The notes under the pieces were generated by a model, which saw only the letters and a list, made by a program, of their open reading frames with translations, searched no databases and was not told where the DNA came from. A stretch of 6,455 nucleotides of DNA from an uncultured Streptomyces sp. Its GTDB lineage: Bacteria; Actinomycetota; Actinomycetes; Streptomycetales; Streptomycetaceae. Numbering within the stretch: the stretch's first letter is position 1; every line of letters starts with the position of its first letter. This document shows positions 1-5,257 of this stretch, piece by piece. The stretch covers positions 1 to 6,455 of the forward strand of contig CAMLJW010000314.1 of assembly GCA_946480485.1 (NCBI GenBank), read 5' to 3'. Made by a program: the position numbers and the translations under genes.

Positions 1-51
1 TCTACTGACAGCCGCGTAAGCCATCAGGTGTTGCGAGGACCCCAAGAATCC

Positions 52-106
52 GCCCCTGGAGGGGCCGGGGGCTCTGTCGTCGCCGCGTCCGTCGTATGGG
101 GACGGA
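52..106 (-). terminator. Two stem-loops after pknB, possible terminator
   Basis: On the minus strand the first stem, TCCGTC/GACGGA (106-101 with 93-88, seven-base loop), starts seven bases after the pknB stop. A second all-G/C stem, GCCCC/GGGGC with a four-base loop, lies at 65-52. Neither is followed by a T-run, which is common for high-GC actinobacterial terminators. The stems are short, so this is a moderate to weak call. The rest of 1-113 shows no gene. Confidence 0.4.
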
Positions 107-113
107 GTGGGCG

Positions 114-2153
114 TCAGTCCTCGGTACGGGGCGCCGTGCCGGTGGTGCCTCCGAAGAGGTCATCGCCGCCGCCGTTGCCACCGCCGCCGTTGCCACCGCC
201 GCCGCCTGCGAAGGTGGTCAGGGTGATCACCTGGGAGTTCGCATCCGCCGCTGTTCCCGGCTGCGGGTCCTGGGCGGCGACGATCGCGTTGTCGCCCTGG
301 TCGCTTCCCGGGGCGAACTGAACGTTCTTGAAGCCGGCCTGCCGCAGTATCTGCTGTGCCTGCTTCACGTTCTGGCCGACCACGTTCGGCACCTGTGCCT
401 GCTGCTGGTCCTGCGACTTCTTGCCGATCTGGATGGCCACCTGGGAGCCCGGGTCGGCCTGGGAGTTCGCCGAAGGCGCGGTCGTGATGACCTTGCCGAC
501 CAAGGAGTCGTCGTCGGTCTCCACGTCGGTGCAGGCGCCGACGAGGTTGTTGGCCTCCATCTGTGCCCTGGCCTCGTCACAGGTCTTGCCGGTGACGTCG
601 GGGACGGTCGTCTGCTTCTTCTCCTCGGCGATGGTGAGGGTGATCGTCGATCCCTTCTCCACCTCCTCGCCGGCCTTCGGGTCCTGGTCGAGGACCGTGC
701 CCGGCTCCTGGCTGGACTCCTTCTTCTCCGTCTCGACCTTGAACTGGTAGTCGTCGGCCTCAAGCTTCGCCCGGGCTTCCTCAAGGGGGTCGTCGATGAC
801 GTTCGGCACCGCCACCTTCGGCGCCCCCGTCGACACCGTCAGCGTGATCGTGTCGTTCTTGCTGACCCGGGTCTTCGCCTTCGGGATCTGAGCGCAGACG
901 CGGCCCTCCGGAGTGTTCTCGCAGGCCTTCTTGGTGATCGTCACCTTCAGGTCGACGTTCGCCGCCCAGTCCCTGGCGTCTTCCTGGGTCCGGTTGACGA
1001 AGTTGGGTGCCGGGAAGGTGTCGTCTCCCGTGCCGCCGGTCCCGCTGAAGGCCCACTTGCCGATGAGGATGGCGCCGACCAGGACCAGCACACCCGCGAC
1101 GACAAGCAGGATCGTCGAGGTGTTGCTCTTCTTCGGGCGGCGGCGGTCGGCGCGGTCGTCGTAGCCGAAGCCGCCGTCGTCCGGGTTTATCGGGGGGAGC
1201 AAGGACGTCTGCTGGCCGTCTGTGGCGCGCAGGGCGGTGGTCGGCTGGTCGTCGGGGTAGCCGCCGTAGCCGCCGTAGCCGACTGATCCCATGGCCGCGG
1301 TGGCCGCGACGGGCTGGCCGTCGAGGCAGGCCTCGATGTCGACGCGCATCTCGTCGGCGGACTGGTAGCGGTAGTCCGGGTCCTTGGTGAGTGCTTTCAG
1401 GACGATCGCGTCCATTTCGGGCGTGATCTCGGGGTCGAAGACGCTCGGGGGTTGCGGCTCCTCGCGTACGTGCTGGTACGCGACCGCGACCGGGGAGTCG
1501 CCCACGAAGGGCGGCCGGACCGTCAGCAGCTCGTAGAGCAGACAGCCCGTCGAGTACAGGTCGGACCGTGCGTCGACCTGCTCGCCCTTCGCCTGCTCCG
1601 GCGAGAGGTACTGGGCCGTGCCGATGACCGCCGCGGTCTGCGTCATCGTCATGCCGGCGTCGCCCATCGCCCGGGCGATGCCGAAGTCCATCACCTTGAC
1701 CTGGCCGTTGCGCGTCAGCATGACGTTCGCCGGCTTGATGTCGCGGTGGACGATACCGTTGCGGTGCGAGTACTCGAGGGCCTGGAGGATGCCGATGGTC
1801 ATCTCCATGGCGCGCTCGGGCAGCAGCTTGCGCCCCGAGTGCAGCAGCTCGCGCAGCGTGGACCCGTCGACGTACTCCATCACGATGTACGGGATGGAGA
1901 TGCCCTCGATGTAGTCCTCACCCGTGTCGTACACGGCGACGATCGCGGGATGGTTGAGCGAGGCGGCCGACTGGGCCTCCCGGCGGAACCGGGCCTGGAA
2001 CGACGGGTCGCGCGCGAGGTCCGCTCGCAGCGTCTTCACCGCCACGGTGCGGCCGAGCCGTGTGTCATGGGCGAGATGTACCTCTGCCATGCCACCACGG
2101 CCGAGCACCTGGCCCAGCTCGTACCGGCCGCCGAGGCGACGCGGCTCTTCCAT
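114..2153 (-). CDS. pknB: PASTA-domain transmembrane Ser/Thr protein kinase PknB
   Basis: This 679-residue kinase is expected to phosphorylate cell-wall and division proteins in response to muropeptides or lipid II bound outside the cell. The kinase domain (about 11-275) has the Gly-rich loop at 18-21, Lys40, Glu59, HRD 136-138, Lys140, Asn143, DFG 156-158 and SPE 184-186. Activation-loop Thr171 and Thr173 fall at the same numbers as the autophosphorylation sites of M. tuberculosis PknB. A Gly/Tyr- and Thr-rich linker (about 285-345) leads to one membrane helix (about 347-368). Four PASTA repeats follow (about 378-441, 445-508, 514-576, 586-647), then a Gly/Asn-rich tail (649-679). The ATG start puts RYELG at residue 11, as in close homologues. 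The frame is open further upstream, but I saw no better start there. PASTA1 and PASTA3 each carry two cysteines. It lies 172 bases after pbpA, so it may have its own promoter. Identification is very secure. Confidence 0.97.
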   Translation of the reverse strand: MEEPRRLGGRYELGQVLGRGGMAEVHLAHDTRLGRTVAVKTLRADLARDPSFQARFRREAQSAASLNHPAIVAVYDTGEDYIEGISIPYIVMEYVDGSTLRELLHSGRKLLPERAMEMTIGILQALEYSHRNGIVHRDIKPANVMLTRNGQVKVMDFGIARAMGDAGMTMTQTAAVIGTAQYLSPEQAKGEQVDARSDLYSTGCLLYELLTVRPPFVGDSPVAVAYQHVREEPQPPSVFDPEITPEMDAIVLKALTKDPDYRYQSADEMRVDIEACLDGQPVAATAAMGSVGYGGYGGYPDDQPTTALRATDGQQTSLLPPINPDDGGFGYDDRADRRRPKKSNTSTILLVVAGVLVLVGAILIGKWAFSGTGGTGDDTFPAPNFVNRTQEDARDWAANVDLKVTITKKACENTPEGRVCAQIPKAKTRVSKNDTITLTVSTGAPKVAVPNVIDDPLEEARAKLEADDYQFKVETEKKESSQEPGTVLDQDPKAGEEVEKGSTITLTIAEEKKQTTVPDVTGKTCDEARAQMEANNLVGACTDVETDDDSLVGKVITTAPSANSQADPGSQVAIQIGKKSQDQQQAQVPNVVGQNVKQAQQILRQAGFKNVQFAPGSDQGDNAIVAAQDPQPGTAADANSQVITLTTFAGGGGGNGGGGNGGGDDLFGGTTGTAPRTED
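168..206. repeat. Tandem 15-base repeat encoding the Gly4-Asn tail of PknB
   Basis: Two exact copies of GTTGCCACCGCCGCC (plus strand, 174-188 and 189-203) with partial flanking copies encode the NGGGG units near the PknB C-terminus. The 15-base unit keeps the reading frame, so copy number can vary between strains by slippage without breaking the gene. Confidence 0.75.
1257..1281. repeat. Tandem 9-base repeat encoding GYG/GYG units in the PknB linker
   Basis: Two exact copies of GTAGCCGCC (1257-1265, 1266-1274) and a partial third copy encode the GYGGYGGY stretch of the juxtamembrane linker (residues 292-299). The unit is in frame, so length changes would be tolerated. Confidence 0.7.
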
Positions 2154-2165
2154 AGCTACTACCAG

Positions 2166-2173
2166 CCCTCTCC
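2166..2173 (-). promoter_or_regulatory. Putative pknB ribosome binding site
   Basis: The minus strand reads GGAGAGGG, ending 12 bases before the pknB ATG. This is the only purine-rich stretch close to the start. The spacing is longer than usual, so translation may be modest. Confidence 0.5.
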
Positions 2174-2270
2174 GTCGGTTCCGACCGCACCCGGTTGTGT
2201 GGTCCGGCGGTGTGCTGTCCGGGCATACGGTACCCGGCTCGCCTTGCCTGACCTGGCCACCACCGTCACC

Positions 2271-2289
2271 CGATACAGGACCGGTATCG
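2271..2289. repeat. Perfect inverted repeat CGATAC-N7-GTATCG
   Basis: Six-base arms at 2271-2276 and 2284-2289 are exact reverse complements separated by seven bases. It lies 118 bases or more upstream of the pknB start. It could be a protein-binding operator or a weak RNA hairpin. Its upstream arm shares three bases with the neighbouring inverted repeat at 2287-2308. Confidence 0.6.
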
Positions 2290-2308
2290 CAACGTGCACT
2301 GTTTGCGA
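2287..2308. repeat. Perfect inverted repeat TCGCAA-N10-TTGCGA
   Basis: Six-base arms at 2287-2292 and 2303-2308 are exact reverse complements with a ten-base spacer, which itself contains the palindrome GTGCAC (2294-2299). It begins 17 bases after the pbpA stop codon. The low G+C of the arms compared with the surroundings is unusual here and fits an operator better than a terminator. Confidence 0.6.
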
Positions 2309-2325
2309 AGGGAACGTGACATGGC

Positions 2326-3798
2326 TCACTTCTTGCTGTCGATGACTGCCTTCATCACGTCTCTTGCGATCGGTGCGGCGAGACCGCCGCCGGAAATGTC
2401 CTCACGGTTGGCGCTGCCGTCCTCGACCACTACGGCCACGGCGACCGGCGAGCTGCCGTCGTCCGCCTTCGCGTACGAGAGGAACCATGCGTACGGCTTC
2501 TCGCTGTTGTCGACGCCGTGCTGGGCGGTACCGGTCTTGCCGCCGACGGTGACGCCGTCGATCCGAGCGCTGGTGCCGGTGCCTTTCTCCACGACCGTCT
2601 CCATCATCGACTGGAGCTTCTGGGCGTTCTCCTCGGAGAGGGGCTTGCTCATCTCCTTCGGCTCGTTCTTCTCGATGACGTCCAGGTTCGGGGTTGTCAG
2701 CCGGTCAACCATGTACGGCTCCATGAGCGTGCCGTCGTTGGCGACGGCCGAGGCCACCATGGCCATCTGAAGCGGGGTCGCGGCGGTTTCGAACTGGCCG
2801 ATGGAGCTGAGCGCGGTCTGCGGCCTGTCCATCGTCTTGGGGAAGACGGAGGCGTTGGAGCGGACCGGCACGAACTGCTCGGAGTTGAAGCCGAACTTCT
2901 CGGCGGTCTCCAGCATCTTGTCCTTGCCGAGGTCGGAACCGATCTTGCCGAAGACGGTGTTGCAGGAGTACTGCAGGGCTACGCGGAGCGTGGCGTTCTT
3001 GCAGGGGATGTTGCCCTCGTTCGGCAGCTCGGTCGTGGTGCCCGGCATGGTCCACGGATCCGGCGAGTCGGTCTTCGCGTCGATGTCCTCGTACTTGCCG
3101 TGCTCGAGTGCCGCGGCCGCGGTGACCACCTTGAAGGTGGAGCCCGGCGGGTAGGTCTCGCGCAGGGCCCGGTTGAGCATCGGGTCGTCGGGGTTGTTCT
3201 TCTTCTGGAGCTTCTGCCAGGCCTTGGTGTCGGTGTCCGTGGAGTTCCCGGCGAACGTCGACGGGTCGTACGACGGCGTGGAGGCGAGCGCCAGGATCGC
3301 GCCGGTGGACGGGTCGATGGCGGCGACGGCGCCCTTCTTGTCGCCCAGGCCCTCGAAGGCAGCCTTCTGCGCGGCGGCGTTGAGGGTGGTGACGACGTTG
3401 CCGCCCCCCTGCTTCTTGCCGGTGATCATGTCGAGGGTGCGGCGGAAGAAGAGCCGGTCGTCGTTGCCGGTGAGGATGCCGTCCTCGATGGACTCCAGTT
3501 GCGTGGCACCGAAGGCCTGTGAGGCGTAGCCCGTGACGGACGCCCACATCGGGCCGTCCTTGTACGTGCGCTTGTATTCGTAGTCGCTGCCCGAGGTCTT
3601 CGTGGACCCGGTGATCTCCTTGCCGTCGACGATGATGTCGCCGCGTGGCTGGGCGTAGCGCTCGATGGAGACCCGGCGGTTGTTCTTGTCGTCCTGGAGG
3701 TCGCCGGCCTGGACGTATTGGAGCCAGTTGTCGCGGATGAGCAGGGCCATGACCAGAAGCCCGCAGAAGAGCGCGATCCGGCGCAGGGGTTTGTTCAC
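2326..3798 (-). CDS. pbpA: Class B penicillin-binding protein PbpA (peptidoglycan transpeptidase)
   Basis: This 490-residue D,D-transpeptidase crosslinks stem peptides of new peptidoglycan on the outer face of the membrane. It has a short cytoplasmic start, one membrane anchor (about 7-22), a class B dimerisation region with the RG.I element at 52-55, and a transpeptidase domain from about 150. The active-site motifs are S220-T-F-K223 (nucleophile Ser220), S278-C-N280 and K421-T-G-T424, all intact. The length is almost the same as M. tuberculosis PbpA (491). The GTG start at 3798 is chosen because it begins MNKPLRR just before the anchor, has AGGTGG seven bases upstream, and overlaps the rodA stop as GTGA. 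The frame stays open 450 bases further upstream, but only as a shadow inside rodA. Cys266 and Cys279 lie close to the SxN motif and could form a disulfide. It is the presumed partner of the SEDS polymerase encoded just before it. Confidence 0.96.
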   Translation of the reverse strand: MNKPLRRIALFCGLLVMALLIRDNWLQYVQAGDLQDDKNNRRVSIERYAQPRGDIIVDGKEITGSTKTSGSDYEYKRTYKDGPMWASVTGYASQAFGATQLESIEDGILTGNDDRLFFRRTLDMITGKKQGGGNVVTTLNAAAQKAAFEGLGDKKGAVAAIDPSTGAILALASTPSYDPSTFAGNSTDTDTKAWQKLQKKNNPDDPMLNRALRETYPPGSTFKVVTAAAALEHGKYEDIDAKTDSPDPWTMPGTTTELPNEGNIPCKNATLRVALQYSCNTVFGKIGSDLGKDKMLETAEKFGFNSEQFVPVRSNASVFPKTMDRPQTALSSIGQFETAATPLQMAMVASAVANDGTLMEPYMVDRLTTPNLDVIEKNEPKEMSKPLSEENAQKLQSMMETVVEKGTGTSARIDGVTVGGKTGTAQHGVDNSEKPYAWFLSYAKADDGSSPVAVAVVVEDGSANREDISGGGLAAPIARDVMKAVIDSKK

Positions 3799-5231
3799 GG
3801 TCGGACCACCTGGGTCATCTCGGCGTCGGGATTCGGGGCGGGTGAGGGTGCGGGGCGTCGGGCGGTGTCGCTGATCCGGATCAGGATGCCGATCAGGGCC
3901 CAGTTGGCGATCACCGATGAACCGCCGTAGGCGACGAACGGCAGGGTCATACCGGTCAGCGGGATCAGGCCCATGACGCCGCCGGCGACCACGAAGACCT
4001 GGAGCGCGAAGGCGCCGGAGAGGCCGACGGCCAGCAGTTTCCCGAACGGGTCGCGGGCGGCGAGGGCGGTGCGCACGCCGCGTTCCACGATCAAACCGTA
4101 GATCAGCAGGATCGCCATCACGCCGGCCAGGCCCAACTCCTCGCCGAAGGTGGCGAGGATGAAGTCGGAGTTGGCGGCGAAGCCGATGAGGTCGGAGTTG
4201 CCCTGGCCGAGGCCGGTGCCCAGGACGCCGCCGGAGCCGAACGCCCACAGGGCTTCCATGGACTGCTCGGAGTGGCCGACGAGGCCGTTCTTGCTCTTCA
4301 GGTACTCGCCCATGGGGTCCAGCCAGGCCTGGACGCGCTGCTGCACATGCGGTTCGAACGAGGCGACACCGACAGCGCCGGCCGCCGACATCAGCAGACC
4401 GAACACGATCCAGCTGGTGCGCTCGGTGGCGACGTACAGCATGACGACGAACATGCCGAAGAAGAGCAGCGACGTACCGAGGTCCGTCTCGAAGACGAGG
4501 ATCAGGATGGACATCGCCCAGACGACGATGATCGGGCCGAGGTCGCGGCCGCGCGGCAGGTACAGGCCCATGAAGCGTCGGCTGGCCAGGGCCAGGGCGT
4601 CTCTCTTCACCATCAGATAGCCGGCGAAGAAGATCGCGATCACGATTTTCGCGAACTCACCGGGCTGGATGGTGAATCCGGCGATGGAGATCCAGATCCT
4701 GGCACCGAAGATGTTGAGTCCGAGGCCCGGGACCAGCGGCAGGAGCAGCAGGACCAGGGACGCCACCATGGAGATGTACGTGTAGCGCTGCAGGACGCGG
4801 TGGTCCTTGAGGAAGACCAGAACGGCGACGAACAGGGCGAGGCCCATCGCCGAGTACAGCAGCTGGCGCGGGGCCGCCTCGACGAAGGCGGACCGTGCCT
4901 GGAGCCGCTCCGACTGGTCGAGCCGCCAGATGGCCACCAGACCGATGCCGTTGAGCAGCGTGGCCAGCGGCAGCATCAGCGGGTCGGCGTAGGGTGCGAA
5001 CTTCCGTACGACGAGGTGGCCGACGCCGGCGAGCAGGCCGAGGCCGAGGCCGTAGCCGAGCAGACCTGACGGGACCTGGTCGTTGATGGCCAGGCCCACG
5101 TTGGCGTACGCGAACACCGGGATGACGACGGCGAACACCAGCAGCGCGAGCTCGGTGTTGCGCCGGCTCGGCGCACCGATCGCGCCGACTGTGGACGTGT
5201 GGTGTGTCGGCGTGTTGGAAGTACTGCTCAT
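3795..5231 (-). CDS. rodA: SEDS-family peptidoglycan glycosyltransferase (RodA/FtsW/SpoVE type)
   Basis: This 478-residue multi-spanning membrane protein is expected to polymerise lipid II into glycan strands together with the adjacent class B PBP. I count about 11-12 hydrophobic helices, starting near residue 27 and ending near 453. SEDS hallmarks are QPGEFAK (189-195), ETDLGTSLLFFG (248-259), the RV.AWLDP loop (299-306), AFGSGG (330-335), SDFILATFGEELG (355-367) and the C-terminal LPFVAYGGSS (430-439). Asp305 in WLDP is the best candidate for the catalytic Asp of the large extracellular loop, but that loop differs from the usual form. N- and C-termini are Ser/Thr- and Pro-rich and presumably cytoplasmic. 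The start is the ATG 26 bases after pstP, with GAGGGG upstream. The name rodA follows the conserved pstP-rodA-pbpA order. Streptomycetes carry several SEDS proteins, so whether this one works in elongation, division or sporulation cannot be read from the sequence. Confidence 0.94.
   Translation of the reverse strand: MSSTSNTPTHHTSTVGAIGAPSRRNTELALLVFAVVIPVFAYANVGLAINDQVPSGLLGYGLGLGLLAGVGHLVVRKFAPYADPLMLPLATLLNGIGLVAIWRLDQSERLQARSAFVEAAPRQLLYSAMGLALFVAVLVFLKDHRVLQRYTYISMVASLVLLLLPLVPGLGLNIFGARIWISIAGFTIQPGEFAKIVIAIFFAGYLMVKRDALALASRRFMGLYLPRGRDLGPIIVVWAMSILILVFETDLGTSLLFFGMFVVMLYVATERTSWIVFGLLMSAAGAVGVASFEPHVQQRVQAWLDPMGEYLKSKNGLVGHSEQSMEALWAFGSGGVLGTGLGQGNSDLIGFAANSDFILATFGEELGLAGVMAILLIYGLIVERGVRTALAARDPFGKLLAVGLSGAFALQVFVVAGGVMGLIPLTGMTLPFVAYGGSSVIANWALIGILIRISDTARRPAPSPAPNPDAEMTQVVRP
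3806..3811 (-). promoter_or_regulatory. pbpA ribosome binding site inside the rodA 3' end
   Basis: The minus strand reads AGGTGG seven bases before the GTG at 3798. This site settles the pbpA start. Together with the GTGA stop/start overlap it suggests that pbpA translation is coupled to rodA. Confidence 0.8.
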
Positions 5232-5243
5232 CGTGTGACAGGG

Positions 5244-5249
5244 CCCCTC
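5244..5249 (-). promoter_or_regulatory. rodA ribosome binding site
   Basis: The minus strand reads GAGGGG 12 bases before the rodA ATG, within the 26-base gap after pstP. It sits inside an imperfect inverted repeat (5235-5251) that could partly hide it in the mRNA. Confidence 0.6.
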
Positions 5250-5257
5250 ACGGCTGC

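Larger units (their letters stand above)
2154..2325 (-). promoter_or_regulatory. pbpA-pknB intergenic region, likely pknB promoter/leader
   Basis: This is the only gap in the gene set large enough for a promoter. It holds two overlapping inverted repeats (2271-2308), a TAnnnT-type -10-like hexamer TACCGT (2232-2227) without a convincing -35 partner, and a GTCGG-AA-CCGAC inverted repeat next to the ribosome binding site of pknB (2185-2174). No strong GC-rich terminator stem follows pbpA, so read-through from the upstream operon is also possible. That a promoter lies here is inference from spacing, not from a clear consensus match. Confidence 0.45.

Noticed and set aside
96..1286. Long plus-strand open frame (396 codons) opposite pknB
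   Set aside because: It mirrors the kinase codons in a G/C-rich third-position context, has low-complexity Arg/Leu/Val/Gly content and no recognisable domain. The minus-strand kinase is certain.
2222..2255. Possible sigma-HrdB-type promoter before pknB using TACCGT as the -10
   Set aside because: At spacings of 16-18 bases the -35 hexamers are AGGTCA, CAGGTC or CCAGGT, none close to TTGAC. I mention it only as a -10-like element.
1452..2345. Plus-strand open frame running from pknB across the intergenic gap
   Set aside because: Most of it is the complement of the kinase domain. The part in the gap is short and has no recognisable features.
2518..3522. Long plus-strand open frame (334 codons) opposite pbpA
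   Set aside because: It is an antisense shadow of the transpeptidase gene. Its composition is dominated by Gly, Val, Leu and Arg, with no family resemblance.
3799..4248. Upstream extension of the pbpA reading frame, giving 640 residues
   Set aside because: The extra 150 residues are Arg/Pro-rich shadow sequence inside rodA. The GTG at 3798 has a good ribosome binding site and gives the family's normal length and N-terminus.
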